Positions 9,705 through 19,202 are shown, numbered from the stretch's first letter. The stretch is DNA of 64,000 nucleotides from Candidatus Pelagisphaera phototrophica (GCF_014529625.1 NZ_CP076039.1:1798001-1862000), one strand, 5' to 3'. The notes: a model not told the origin generated them from the letters alone. Translations and numbers: made by a program.

Positions 9705-9957
9705 GAAACAAATTTCAAAAATAATGAATACAACGTTGAAAATGTACTTTTAAGTGTGGACGAGCGGGTAAGTTGGGTATCGAAATGGAACGAGATCAAC
9801 GGAGGGATTCTAGACCAAAGAACTCGCGGGATGATCGTCGAAACTTTCAAAAAATGGCTTCCTTGGGACGAGGCGATTCCGCGAAGTGTGGTGCCCTTAT
9901 TCTAGCTTCCCTCAACCGCGCTTGACTTGGTGGAGGGCTCCGTCTATCCCCGCGACG

Positions 9958-10695
9958 ATGCCGAAAAGTACAGACCAGATTCCTGAGACCGCTATTGCTG
10001 TCTACTCAGGGGGGATGGATTCTACTGTAATGTTGTACTCGATGTTAGAGCAGGGAGTCGATTTACAAGGAGCCCTGAGCTTCGACTATGGCCAGAAACA
10101 CCGCAAAGAGATTCTGGTGGCGAAGGAGATTTGTGAAAGGCTCGGAATGGAACATAGAATAGTGGACTTGAGGAGCATTGCGACTTTGTTTGGATCGAGC
10201 GGTTTGACGGATTCTGATACAGACGTGCCAGAGGGACACTACGAAGAAGTATCGATGAAACAGACCGTCGTCCCTAATCGAAATATGATCCTGATTTCAT
10301 TGGCAACGGCATGGGCGATTACGAAAGGGGCGGAAGCGGTGGCTTACGCCGCACATAGCGGGGACCATGCAATCTACCCTGATTGTCGGGAGAGTTTTGC
10401 CAATACATTAGATCAAGCCATGCGACTCTGCGACTGGAGCGAAATTCGACTCTATCGTCCTTTTGTTAATTCAAGCAAAAATGGGATTGTGGCAGAGGGG
10501 CATCGTCTAGGAATTCCTTTAGGAAGCACTTGGTCATGCTATAAAGGAGGAGACTTGCATTGTGGAAAATGTGGTACTTGCATCGAGCGCAGGGAAGCTT
10601 TTCATTTGGCGGGCGTCGAGGACCCAACGAGCTATTCCGCTAGTGCGCCGAGCGTCGAAACGCTTGTCGCTCAAAACTGGCACCTTCCAACTTGA
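9958..10695 (+). CDS. queC: 7-cyano-7-deazaguanine synthase QueC
   Basis: QueC converts 7-carboxy-7-deazaguanine plus ammonia and ATP to preQ0 in queuosine synthesis. The 245-residue product shows the PP-loop AVYSGGMDSTVML near residue 17, the VPNRNMILISLA block, the AAHSGDHAIYPDCRE signature near residue 140 and the C-terminal zinc site with four cysteines (CYKGGDLHCGKCGTC). Length fits the family. ATG 9958 is chosen; an in-frame ATG at 9886 would add a non-conserved leader. The stop TGA lies eight bases before the queD ATG, which points to coupled translation. Confidence 0.95.
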   Translation: MPKSTDQIPETAIAVYSGGMDSTVMLYSMLEQGVDLQGALSFDYGQKHRKEILVAKEICERLGMEHRIVDLRSIATLFGSSGLTDSDTDVPEGHYEEVSMKQTVVPNRNMILISLATAWAITKGAEAVAYAAHSGDHAIYPDCRESFANTLDQAMRLCDWSEIRLYRPFVNSSKNGIVAEGHRLGIPLGSTWSCYKGGDLHCGKCGTCIERREAFHLAGVEDPTSYSASAPSVETLVAQNWHLPT

Positions 10696-10703
10696 TATTC
10701 AGA

Positions 10704-11153
10704 ATGTTCACCTGCCAAAAGACTTACTCGGAAATTCCCTTTGCTCATCGGCAGCATAGGCACGATGGTCATTGTGCCAAGATTCATGGCCATAATTGGA
10801 GTTTTACCTTCACGTTTGGCTGTAATCAACTGGACGATTGCGGATTCGTCGTAGATTTTGGAAAATTAAAGGAATTACGCGCCTGGTTGGAGGAAAATTT
10901 GGATCATGCCTGTGTCTTCAACCAAGACGATCCGCTGCTTGAATCCTTTATGATTTTAAAGGACGAAAATGGAAATAGCGTCTTCAAGTCACTTGTCGTG
11001 GAGCAATGTTCGAGTGAAGGGATGGCGAAATGTCTTTTCAATGTCGCCAAACCAATGATACAAGAAATGTCGGGAGGAAGGGCGTTTCTAATCTCAGTAA
11101 CTGTTAAAGAGGATTTTCGAAACAGTGCCACGTATAGTCCGGAATTAGATTGA
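10704..11153 (+). CDS. queD: 6-carboxytetrahydropterin synthase QueD
   Basis: QueD turns dihydroneopterin triphosphate into 6-carboxy-5,6,7,8-tetrahydropterin. The 149-residue protein carries zinc-ligand histidines and the catalytic Cys in HRQHRHDGHCAKIHGHNW (about residues 15-33), the VVDFGKLK block and LDHACVFNQDDPL. The late Glu of the family is in VVEQCSSEGMA. It is somewhat longer than the roughly 120-residue E. coli protein. The stop TGA overlaps the queE ATG by one base. Confidence 0.93.
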   Translation: MFTCQKTYSEIPFAHRQHRHDGHCAKIHGHNWSFTFTFGCNQLDDCGFVVDFGKLKELRAWLEENLDHACVFNQDDPLLESFMILKDENGNSVFKSLVVEQCSSEGMAKCLFNVAKPMIQEMSGGRAFLISVTVKEDFRNSATYSPELD

Positions 11154-11830
11154 TGGAATATCCGGTTCATGAAATGTTTCACTCATGGCAGGGTGAGGGA
11201 GATCATTCGGGAAAATCAGCTTTTTTTGTACGTCTGTATGGATGTCCTGTTCATTGCCCTTGGTGTGACTCGGCAGGAACTTGGCATCCCGATTATGTCC
11301 CAGAAAAAATAGATAGGATAGACGCTGCCACGATCGCGGACGCAGCGGCTGCGGTGAGGTGCGATCTAGTGGTGATTACGGGTGGAGAACCGACAATTCA
11401 TGATTTGGGGCCATTGACTGATGCCATGAAGGAGAGAGGATTAAAATCCCATTTGGAAACGTCGGGTTCGTTTCAGATTAGAGTTTCGTTCGATTGGATA
11501 ACCTTGAGCCCTAAATGGCTTTCAACGCCATTGCCCGAGTCATTGGCGGTTGCGAACGAGTTTAAGCTGATTGTTGAAGATGAGAGCTCGGTTCAGAAGT
11601 GGGTAGATGCATTGGGCAATTCGATTGATAAGCGTTCGGTATGGCTCCACCCCGAGTGGTCAGTTAGGAAGGATCCGCGTATTCTGGAGTCAATAACGGA
11701 ATTTGTGAAGAAGAATGGTGCTCCTTTCCGAGCTGGTTTGCAAGGGCACAAGTATTATCGTGCTGACTTGCTGGATCGAAATTCAGCTAAGCCTTCGCCT
11801 CTTGGCGGAAATCCGATGCGGGGATATTAG
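11153..11830 (+). CDS. queE: 7-carboxy-7-deazaguanine synthase QueE (radical SAM)
   Basis: QueE rearranges carboxytetrahydropterin to 7-carboxy-7-deazaguanine with S-adenosylmethionine and a 4Fe-4S cluster. The 225-residue protein has the substrate block HSWQGEGDHSGKSAFFVRL, the cluster motif C-x3-C-x2-C (C31, C35, C38 in CPVHCPWC), TGGEPTIH, and a C-terminal block ending GNPMRGY. The three que genes overlap or nearly touch, so they form one operon. GTP cyclohydrolase I and QueF, which complete the preQ1 route, are not in this window. Confidence 0.93.
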   Translation: MEYPVHEMFHSWQGEGDHSGKSAFFVRLYGCPVHCPWCDSAGTWHPDYVPEKIDRIDAATIADAAAAVRCDLVVITGGEPTIHDLGPLTDAMKERGLKSHLETSGSFQIRVSFDWITLSPKWLSTPLPESLAVANEFKLIVEDESSVQKWVDALGNSIDKRSVWLHPEWSVRKDPRILESITEFVKKNGAPFRAGLQGHKYYRADLLDRNSAKPSPLGGNPMRGY

Positions 11831-11864
11831 AAGTTTGCTGATGAGAGACTACATAGATTGAGGA

Positions 11865-12938
11865 ATGCAGTTTAAGCGGATCAGTGTTAGAAACTATAGG
11901 AATATAGAATTCAACCGGTTGGAACTAGGATCTCCTCGTGTGTTTCTTCATGGCCCGAATGGGCAGGGGAAGACGAATATGCTGGAGGCTCTTGGACTGG
12001 CGACTGCTTTACGTCCCTTTCGTACTCATGAGAATCGGGTGGTGATAGGTCCCGCGGCGTTGTATTCGGAAATTGTATATGACTTAGACCACGAAGACCT
12101 GGGCGAGACTCAGGTTAGGGCTAGAATTAAGAAGTCTGGAAAAGAAGTTTGGATCGATGGTGAACCCACAAAACGATTGTCAGATTTTGTTGGGAAATTT
12201 CCGACAGTGATACTCTCTTCCAATGATTTACAATTAACTCGGGGCACTCCAGGAAATCGAAGGCGTTTTTTTGACGCGTTTATCTGTGGCGTAGATCGCA
12301 ACTATTTTAGAGCATTGCAGACCTTTCAGAAGCTCTTGCAGGAGAGGAATGCACTACTGAAGCAAAATGAGTCTGATGCAGTAGTATCCGCCTTCGAATC
12401 GCAAATGGACGAACCGGCATTGAAGATTTGCAGGGTTCGAACGGAGATATTGGATTCTCTCATGGAGTATGCCGTTGGCGTGCACCGAGAAATTTCATTA
12501 GATGGTGAAACTTTGGCCTTGGAGTATAGTCGAAGTGCAGAGCTCGAAGATGAAGGGGACTATCTCAAGTTGTTGGAGAAAAACCGGAAAAGAGATGGCT
12601 ACTTACAGTCGACGGGTAAGGGGCCACATCGCGACGACTTTTCGATCTCATTAAACGGGATGTCTGCCGATGACTTTGCATCTGAAGGACAACAGCGTTC
12701 AATCACGCTTTCACTTTCGTTGGCGATTATCGAGTTTTGGCAGAGCCGATTTGGATTCAGACCGGTTGCTCTTGCAGATGATGCTCTGGGGGAGTTAGAC
12801 CAGCAACGTAGAGATAGGTTCTGGTCTGTTCTTGACAAGGATTTGCAAATCATTGCGACAGGCACTCAGCTACCCTCGCCTGGAGAGAAAGACGATTGGA
12901 GAATCGTCGAGGTTTCGAAGGGGAATTTTACCGGGTAG
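11865..12938 (+). CDS. recF: DNA replication and repair protein RecF
   Basis: RecF is an SMC-like ATPase that helps load RecA at gapped DNA. The 357-residue product begins MQFKRISVRNYRNIEF and shows Walker A (GPNGQGKTN, residues about 32-40), the ILSSNDLQLTRGTPGNRRRFFD block, the signature region ASEGQQRSITLSLSLA and Walker B (PVALADDALGELD). Length matches the family. It lies 34 bp after queE rather than in a dnaA-dnaN-recF-gyrB cluster. Confidence 0.93.
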   Translation: MQFKRISVRNYRNIEFNRLELGSPRVFLHGPNGQGKTNMLEALGLATALRPFRTHENRVVIGPAALYSEIVYDLDHEDLGETQVRARIKKSGKEVWIDGEPTKRLSDFVGKFPTVILSSNDLQLTRGTPGNRRRFFDAFICGVDRNYFRALQTFQKLLQERNALLKQNESDAVVSAFESQMDEPALKICRVRTEILDSLMEYAVGVHREISLDGETLALEYSRSAELEDEGDYLKLLEKNRKRDGYLQSTGKGPHRDDFSISLNGMSADDFASEGQQRSITLSLSLAIIEFWQSRFGFRPVALADDALGELDQQRRDRFWSVLDKDLQIIATGTQLPSPGEKDDWRIVEVSKGNFTG

Positions 12939-12954
12939 TATTTTTGACAGCTGA

Positions 12955-13491
12955 CTAGCTCCTGTGACCGTTATGTAGATACGCAAAGACGGCAATTTTT
13001 AGAGAGGGAATTGTGAGCGCTTCAGTGTTGATTGTACCCGGGTTTTTAATAAAGATCCCTTCAATTTCGTCGGAGCACGTTTGGACGCTCTGAAAGTTTT
13101 CCACCCTAGCCAAAAAGTAGACATCGTTAACTATAGACTTGTGGGAATATTCGTTGGGCCAACCTCCAAGGTACTTCCAAGTGTCCAATTGGATTCCGAC
13201 TTCTTCCTTAACTTCTCGAAGCATTGCGGTTTCCAGGTGTTCTATGGGATTTACGAATCCGACCGGTATTCCGAGCTTCCCTTTATTTGGCTCCTTGTGC
13301 TATTCTTATGAATGGGATATCCCCATCGCAATCTTGGATTAAAGCCGCTGCAGAGGAAACTGGGCTGAAGTCCGTTTCAAGAAAGCAGTCTCAACAGAAA
13401 GAAGAAGTTTTTGTGTATGGGTTCTGGCAGGGGAGCCGCAGGAAGGGCAAAAGTCAAAATGACCAAGAATCGGTTTTTCTGAAAGGTTCAT
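12955..13491 (-). pseudogene. Zinc-ribbon NUDIX hydrolase, frameshifted
   Basis: The minus strand contains all parts of a zinc-ribbon NUDIX hydrolase but not in one frame. MNLSEKPILGHFDFCPSCGS (from about 13491) supplies the first CxxC. SSAAALIQDCDGDIPFIRIA lies in a second frame, and HKEPNKGKLGIP followed by a perfect Nudix box (GFVNPIEHLETAMLREVKE and EVGI) returns to the first frame and runs to 12955. A TGA also falls between the two cysteines of the second ribbon (13391-13393). At least two compensating frameshifts, near 13400-13430 and 13295-13300, and one nonsense codon are needed. The C-terminal part alone is open from ATG 13224 but lacks half the fold. Confidence 0.75.
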
Positions 13492-13564
13492 TCTTGGAGG
13501 GCCTGAAAGCGACAAGAGTAGGGGGGGGCTTTTTCGATACGGCATCGTTGAAGCAGTGCGTGGT

Positions 13565-13639
13565 TGGTAGCCTCGCAGGGATTCGAACCCCGACAGAAGG
13601 AATCAGAATCCTTAGTGCTACCATTACACCACGAGGCCA
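13565..13639 (-). tRNA. tRNA-Gln (CUG)
   Basis: The minus strand folds as a complete tRNA: acceptor TGGCCTC pairing with GAGGCTA, D-arm GTGGTGTAATGGTAGCAC, anticodon stem AAGGA/TCCTT with loop TTCTGAT (anticodon CTG), T-arm with GGTTCGAATCC, and an encoded CCA at 13565-13567. Confidence 0.93.
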
Positions 13640-14076
13640 TCGCAGTCGGTGAAGCTAGGATTGGGATTCTGAAAATCAATAGAAAAACGTCCGCCATTGG
13701 AATGAGAAGCGACGTTTCTAGCGTCTTGGATCTGGCAGGCCGGGGCTAATTCGGTCCTTGCGTAGACTTTTCTACCAACGCTCGATGATTGGAATTCTTC
13801 TCCTGTTTGTAGGGAGAGTTTTTCCAAAAGCCACGGTAGAAGCAAGAACGGTTGCCAGCGAGGAACTTTCTGCATTGTTCCTGGTTCAACTGGTTAGCAG
13901 AAACGGTTTTGGGGATCGAGCGACTCATGATGGATGGAGTAGTATATCGTCACCGTTGAGTAACTATTGACCGTGATTCAGGAAAAAACGGGATGAAGGT
14001 GTATTTCTAAGCTCTTGCTGGCGAAAGAGTCGCGTTGATTGTTGATTTGAATGGGGGGAAGGCTCTATATAGAAAC
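13640..14076. other. 437-bp intergenic region without a convincing gene
   Basis: Overlapping short frames exist on both strands (13758-13970 plus; 13624-13875 and 13746-13928 minus), but none has a recognisable motif, a good ribosome site or protein-like composition. The promoter of the downstream phosphorylase gene probably lies near its right end. No terminator hairpin or RNA gene was seen. Confidence 0.4.
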
Positions 14077-14769
14077 ATGAATTTAGCGATCATTAGCGGA
14101 ACGAGCATCAACCGGTCGGCAGTTTTTAAGGACTGGAAATTGGATCAAGTGGAGACGCCTTACGGAGCGATTGACTTCAAGCGCGGTAAGGGAATCGTAG
14201 TAGTGAATCGTCACGGCTTTTCAGAACCGCTTCCTCCCCATAGGAGCAACTATAGAGGGTATGTCTCTGCCCTAAAAGGTTTGGGTGTAGACGCAGTGCT
14301 AGCAGTGACCTCAGTGGGTTCTTTAAAGGAGAATTTGAAGCCCGGAACGTTGGTTTCTTGTTCGGACTACGTGAGTTTTGCTCCAATGACGTTTATCGAT
14401 GATCGCCCCAGCGGATTCGCGCCAGCTATCGACAACGGGCTTCTGAACGATTTAAAGAGGCTGTGTCCTCAAGGGATCGAATCTGATCGGGTTTACGCCC
14501 AGACGCGTGGGCCACGATTTGAAACAAAAGCCGAAGTAAGAATCCTTCAGAGCTGGGGTTGTGACGTGGTTGGAATGACTTTCGGCAACGAAGCGGATTT
14601 GCTCTTGGAAAGCGGGGTCTCGCTCACTTCCTTGTGCATGATTGACAACTATGCGCACGGCATTGGAGATCAGAAACTTAGTATGAGTGAATTCCACGAT
14701 TCAGTTGACCGAAACCAATCGGTTATTGATGGAATTTTAAGTGGCGTAACTGCCCGATTTGGCAAGTAG
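14077..14769 (+). CDS. Purine nucleoside / methylthioadenosine phosphorylase family protein
   Basis: The 230-residue protein belongs to the PNP/MTAP phosphorylase family. It begins MNLAIISGTSI and has the RHG motif (VVVNRHGFSEPLPPHRSNYR), AVTSVGSLKENLKPGTLV, QTRGPRFETKAEVRILQSWG and CDVVGMTFGNEADLL. These match the substrate loops of the trimeric enzymes that cleave methylthioadenosine or 6-oxopurine nucleosides. The usual TxxPEA is changed to TFGNEA, so specificity cannot be named. ATG 14077 matches the family N-terminus; an in-frame upstream start at 14035 lacks homology. Confidence 0.75.
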   Translation: MNLAIISGTSINRSAVFKDWKLDQVETPYGAIDFKRGKGIVVVNRHGFSEPLPPHRSNYRGYVSALKGLGVDAVLAVTSVGSLKENLKPGTLVSCSDYVSFAPMTFIDDRPSGFAPAIDNGLLNDLKRLCPQGIESDRVYAQTRGPRFETKAEVRILQSWGCDVVGMTFGNEADLLLESGVSLTSLCMIDNYAHGIGDQKLSMSEFHDSVDRNQSVIDGILSGVTARFGK

Positions 14770-14891
14770 ATGGAGTTTTACGGTTATCTTAGGGTAAATA
14801 GCCCCCTATTAGAGTAAATTCCCCCTCGATTCAGCCGATGGTTTAGGCGGGCTGAGGACATGCTTCAGTGAGAATTTAAATTTATAACGAT

Positions 14892-15863
14892 ATGAGCGAG
14901 TTTCTCTCTACAGAAGCAATGATCGCCTCACGGGAGGTTTTTAATCGACTTAAGGGCTTGATCAACAGCCGGATCAAGGGGAAAGACGATGTCATTGATA
15001 ACATTCTGATCTGTTTTGCAGCGGGAGGCCACGCTCTTATAGAAGACTTACCGGGTGTTGGAAAAACCACTTTGGCGTATTGTCTCGCTCGAGCGATGCA
15101 TTCGGACTTCAAGCGAATACAGTTTACGAGTGATTTGCTTCCCACTGACGTTACTGGTGTTTCTATCTATGACGAGTGCAAGCGATCTTTCGTGTTCAAA
15201 AAAGGGCCGATCTTTTCAAATATCGTTCTGGCAGATGAGATAAACCGAGCGACGCCAAAAACGCAATCGAGTCTTCTAGAAGTTATGGATCACGGAAAAG
15301 TTACCATTGATGGTGAGACTTATTCGGTAGGGGACCCATTTATAGTACTAGCTACTCAAAACCCAGTGGACTACGAAGGGACGTTTCCGCTTCCGGAAAG
15401 TCAGATGGACCGATTTCTAATGCGACTTCAAATGGGTTACCCGAGTACTGAAAACGAGTTAGAAATCCTAGCTGGGAAGAATTCTGGTTACGATGATCTA
15501 TACTTTGGTGACCCCGTGAGCAAAGAGGAAATAGTGAAGATTCGAAGTACGGTTTCCAAAATCTATTTGGAGGACAGCATTTTGGATTACATCATGAGAG
15601 TCGTAACTGCAACACGAACAGAAAGCGAGTTCAAGGCGGGAATCAGTGTTCGGGGAAGTCTGGCCTTGAAGGCGGCATCCCAGGCTCGTGCTCTGTATTT
15701 TGGAAGAGATTTTGTAGTGCCAGAAGACGTGAATTCCGTTGCTTCCTCAGTTTTGAGCCACCGTTTGAATTTGCGTCGTCCCTCCTCCGATGCTATCGAG
15801 GAGCGTCGTTTAGTTGAGGGAATTGTTTCGCGAATTTTAGCAGTAGTCCCGCAGCCGAAGTAA
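14892..15863 (+). CDS. MoxR-family AAA+ ATPase
   Basis: The 323-residue AAA+ protein shows Walker A (PGVGKTTLA, near residue 57), FTSDLLPTDVTGVSIYD, Walker B (IVLADEINRATPKTQSSLLEVMDHG) and sensor 1 (VLATQNPVDYEGTFPLPESQMDRF). These are hallmarks of the MoxR/RavA family, which act as chaperones for assembly of metal- or VWA-linked complexes. It is the first gene of a moxR-DUF58-transglutaminase operon, a widespread arrangement of uncertain function, probably envelope related. Confidence 0.93.
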   Translation: MSEFLSTEAMIASREVFNRLKGLINSRIKGKDDVIDNILICFAAGGHALIEDLPGVGKTTLAYCLARAMHSDFKRIQFTSDLLPTDVTGVSIYDECKRSFVFKKGPIFSNIVLADEINRATPKTQSSLLEVMDHGKVTIDGETYSVGDPFIVLATQNPVDYEGTFPLPESQMDRFLMRLQMGYPSTENELEILAGKNSGYDDLYFGDPVSKEEIVKIRSTVSKIYLEDSILDYIMRVVTATRTESEFKAGISVRGSLALKAASQARALYFGRDFVVPEDVNSVASSVLSHRLNLRRPSSDAIEERRLVEGIVSRILAVVPQPK

Positions 15864-15877
15864 AATTATAGAAAGCA

Positions 15878-17008
15878 ATGTCAATTTCTGCCTCAAAGGA
15901 CCAGTTTATGTGGCGTGGTCCTGCTTCGGGTCGGACGCCAAGGCCATTTTCGGTTAAGCTAAAGGAGATTTTTATCCCCCCAAAAGGGGAAAAGGTTCTC
16001 CCGACCGCTTCTGGTATGATGTTAATCCTTATTGGACTATGCCTTGGGTTGGCTGCTTATAACACTGAAAACAATATACTTTTCGCGGCCCTATCTTTGC
16101 TGATTGCAACGATTATCATGAGCGGTTTTTTTTGCTGGTCGAACATCATTTCAGCACGTTGGAGGCTCGAAACGAGCTCTACTTTTAGAGTTGGCGAAGA
16201 TGGTGAGGTCGCAGTCGTAGTTGAGAATGCGAGACAAAGATTTCCCTTGTTCTGCCTACTTTTCCATTTGGGAGACGAGACATCTCATGAAGTGAGTGAC
16301 CTTTATTTAACTGAGAGCCTCGCTCCCGGAGAGTCAAGCCGGCTCGTGTGGCGGCATCGTCCAAAGAAGAGATGCGTAACCAGATTTCGCATATTTGAGA
16401 CCACGTCTTCGTTCCCTTTTGGCTTTCTACGCAAGCATGTGCTGGGAGAGTGTGAAGTGAAAGCAAGGATTTGGCCGGCTCGTACTGAGTATCAAAGACT
16501 CAAGATGATTGGGACTGGTTTTGGATGGCAGGGTGCTAGTACCAAAACAAAGGGATCAACTGGAGAGCTAATCGGTCTGCGGCAATATGCAAAAGGAGAT
16601 GCGCCAAGATCTATCCACTGGAAAGTTTCTGCACGACAGGGGACTCTAGTTGTTAAGCAACATGCCGCTGAGAGCCAAGCGCGATATTCGCTGGTTGTAA
16701 ATCCGTCTCGGTATCTGTGGCCCAAAGAGGATGTGTTTGAGAAAATGTGCTCGTTTGTCGCAAGCCTTGCTGAGGACTTATTCTTAGCGGGTGACTTGGA
16801 TCATTGCCGAATCGTTGGCGGTGCCTCGATCAAGATAAGTCGAGTAGCCGATTTGAGTAGCTTCCTTGATGAAGTTTCTGCCCTATTATGGGGAAGGGAA
16901 TCAAGTGACAGTGAGAATTTGGTACAATCGAATTGTGTAGTATTTTCACCTTTGGATGGGAAATCAGTGGAAGCGATAGTAAATGGAACGACGATTGCCA
17001 AAGCTTAG
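15878..17008 (+). CDS. DUF58 domain membrane protein
   Basis: The 376-residue protein has two membrane spans near residues 45-85 (ASGMMLILIGLCLGLAAY and FAALSLLIATIIMSG). A C-terminal DUF58 domain follows, with the signature ELIGLRQYAKGDAPRSIHWK and ARQGTLVVKQH around residues 230-265. The domain resembles a von Willebrand A fold. It follows moxR by 14 bp and overlaps the transglutaminase gene by 26 bp, so the three are surely cotranscribed. Confidence 0.9.
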   Translation: MSISASKDQFMWRGPASGRTPRPFSVKLKEIFIPPKGEKVLPTASGMMLILIGLCLGLAAYNTENNILFAALSLLIATIIMSGFFCWSNIISARWRLETSSTFRVGEDGEVAVVVENARQRFPLFCLLFHLGDETSHEVSDLYLTESLAPGESSRLVWRHRPKKRCVTRFRIFETTSSFPFGFLRKHVLGECEVKARIWPARTEYQRLKMIGTGFGWQGASTKTKGSTGELIGLRQYAKGDAPRSIHWKVSARQGTLVVKQHAAESQARYSLVVNPSRYLWPKEDVFEKMCSFVASLAEDLFLAGDLDHCRIVGGASIKISRVADLSSFLDEVSALLWGRESSDSENLVQSNCVVFSPLDGKSVEAIVNGTTIAKA

Positions 17009-19202
17009 CGTTAACGCCCTGTACAGACTGAAGTGGTTGGTGGGGGCTCTCATGGCGTTTGTATCCATGACAGCACTTTTAAATCTTGGGAGTCTTAGTA
17101 GAGTCCCTGCATTAATAGGGATTGCTGCTATTTGGGCATGCATTTTTTTCCCAAAGCAGTATTCGAGTACTCCCCCTATCGTTTGGAAGGCTTTCGCTTT
17201 CATTATCGTCCCTCTGGTGTCAATTGACGTTCTGGCAAGAGAAACCATACCAGCTCTGCTTAACCTGAATACCTGGCTAGTTATTTATCGAGCATTGAAT
17301 CACCAGAAGCGAAGAGAAGAGATGCAACTCGTTTTGCTTTGTCTATTTCTTCTAGTAATGACTGGTATGTTAACCGCATCACTCGTATCCGGGCTACAGC
17401 TACTTTTCTTTTCCGGATTAGCGATTGGCTTTCTGACTGCTGGTACGATTCTGGATAGCAGATCAGGTGGTAGAAGCGAAGAGATAGACGCCTACAATGC
17501 ATGGCAAAAACATGAAGGCTGGTTTCATTTGGCTCGTTCTTCTCGTTACCGTAATCTTGCAATTGGGTCTGCAATGTTCACGGCCTTGATTGGGATCGCA
17601 GGTGTCGCTTTCCTCTTCATTCCGCGAGTGGACATTCAAAACAAGGTCAACTTGTTCAACATGAAAGCAACATCCTCCCAAACTGGTTTCAGTGAGAGCT
17701 TGAATCTCGGTGAAGTCACGAACATCAAGAACGACACGCGAGTAGCTTTGCGTGTTGATGTCTCGGGAGAGCAAATGGTGCCAGCCACTCCCTACTGGCG
17801 CATAGTGGCGCTCGACTCCTACAACAATGGAAGCTTTTCCATTTCACCGAATCTCAAAGAGTCGCTGAACAACAGAGGTACGACTCCTTATATGGCAGTT
17901 CGGTATTGGAGTGACCTACTGTTTTCGGACATGCCTAGTCGAGATGAAACAAGAGATAGATGGACATTTTTCGTTGAACCGGGAGTAAGCAAGTTCCTGC
18001 CTGTTCTGGGTTCGTTTAAACAGTTTACCTTTGCCAATCTAAACGAACTGAGTATCGGGCCGCAGTTGCATGCATTCTCTTTGAGAGAAACGCCTAGTAA
18101 AATGGTTTCCTACCAATTGGAAGGAGTAGATTTCAAATCAAACATACCAGATGTTCCGGCTGACCGGTTTAATGAGACGATAATGCGCCGCATTAGCCAA
18201 ACAGAAGAGTTTACAAGCTACAGTTATCCCGAATCTTTACTTGGACTGCCCAATGATAAGGCAGCTAAGGAGTATTTGGATATAATTGTTCAAAAGATAA
18301 CGGGGGGAGTCCCGATGGATGCGGTTGCATTTGCAACTCGAGCGACTCAGTACCTGTCTGAAAGTCACAATTATTCGATGAGCGTGAATTTGCCGGAAGC
18401 ATCAGGTATTAATGATCCTGTAGTTCGCTGGCTTCAGTCGGATCTGGATGGGCATTGCGAGTTCTTCGCTTCTTCACTCATCCTGCTCTCAAGGGCTGCC
18501 GGATTTCCGTCCCGGGTCGTTATCGGTTACAAAGGCGGTGCCTGGAATGCGTTTGAGAAGTACTACATGGTGAGGAATTCAGATGCTCACGCTTGGTGCG
18601 AAGTCTTCGATGGGAAAGATAGCTGGTTTCGCGTTGATCCGACGCCAGGTTCGGACTTACCGATGGCACCGCAAACGACTGTGCCAATTGAGGCACAGAT
18701 GGGTGAAAGTGATACGCTTGCTTATTTCGATAGCCTCCGAATGTTGTGGTATCGTAGAATCGTGAACTTTGACGAACAGGCGCAGAAGGAAGTTGCGATT
18801 CTGATGAAGGACTTCTTTTTGGCTTACATACAAGTAGCAGAGGAGTGGGTCATTAGCACGGCCAATGAAGTGTATTCCTGGATCGTCGCCCCATGGAGTA
18901 CCAAGAAGTTTATAAATTCGATGAGTTCTTTGGTAGTTGCGATCTTAGTACTGCTTTTTCAGAGAAAACTCGTACTGAACTATCGCGAATTATTCTTAGC
19001 CACATTTAGGAGGGGAGACCCGATTCGGCGCAAGGCGAGCAAGGTTCTTAAGAAGTACGAAACGAAGCATAGAGACCTGACTGACGATGCGAAAGGGAAA
19101 CGGGAATCAGTTATACAGGAGTTGAAACGGCTAAGATTTGGTCGCCGAGACTCGTGGTCAAACCCGCGTATTGTATTCAAGGAAGCGCGGCGGTGGTTGT
19201 AG
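16983..19202 (+). CDS. TgpA-like transglutaminase membrane protein
   Basis: The 739-residue protein has an N-terminal multi-span membrane region (residues about 18-220, DUF3488-type) and a periplasmic transglutaminase-like domain. The catalytic Cys is in DGHCEFFASSLILLSRAAG near residue 492, the His in SDAHAWCEVF near 535 and the Asp in WFRVDPTPG. A further membrane span follows near residue 650, then a basic cytoplasmic tail. TgpA of Pseudomonas is a related essential envelope protein. Its last 26 bp overlap the end of mrdA on the other strand. Confidence 0.9.
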   Translation: MERRLPKLSVNALYRLKWLVGALMAFVSMTALLNLGSLSRVPALIGIAAIWACIFFPKQYSSTPPIVWKAFAFIIVPLVSIDVLARETIPALLNLNTWLVIYRALNHQKRREEMQLVLLCLFLLVMTGMLTASLVSGLQLLFFSGLAIGFLTAGTILDSRSGGRSEEIDAYNAWQKHEGWFHLARSSRYRNLAIGSAMFTALIGIAGVAFLFIPRVDIQNKVNLFNMKATSSQTGFSESLNLGEVTNIKNDTRVALRVDVSGEQMVPATPYWRIVALDSYNNGSFSISPNLKESLNNRGTTPYMAVRYWSDLLFSDMPSRDETRDRWTFFVEPGVSKFLPVLGSFKQFTFANLNELSIGPQLHAFSLRETPSKMVSYQLEGVDFKSNIPDVPADRFNETIMRRISQTEEFTSYSYPESLLGLPNDKAAKEYLDIIVQKITGGVPMDAVAFATRATQYLSESHNYSMSVNLPEASGINDPVVRWLQSDLDGHCEFFASSLILLSRAAGFPSRVVIGYKGGAWNAFEKYYMVRNSDAHAWCEVFDGKDSWFRVDPTPGSDLPMAPQTTVPIEAQMGESDTLAYFDSLRMLWYRRIVNFDEQAQKEVAILMKDFFLAYIQVAEEWVISTANEVYSWIVAPWSTKKFINSMSSLVVAILVLLFQRKLVLNYRELFLATFRRGDPIRRKASKVLKKYETKHRDLTDDAKGKRESVIQELKRLRFGRRDSWSNPRIVFKEARRWL

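Noticed and set aside
9905..9957. preQ1 riboswitch ahead of queC
   Set aside because: The 50-bp gap has no clear H-type pseudoknot pattern or C-rich loop followed by an A-rich tail.
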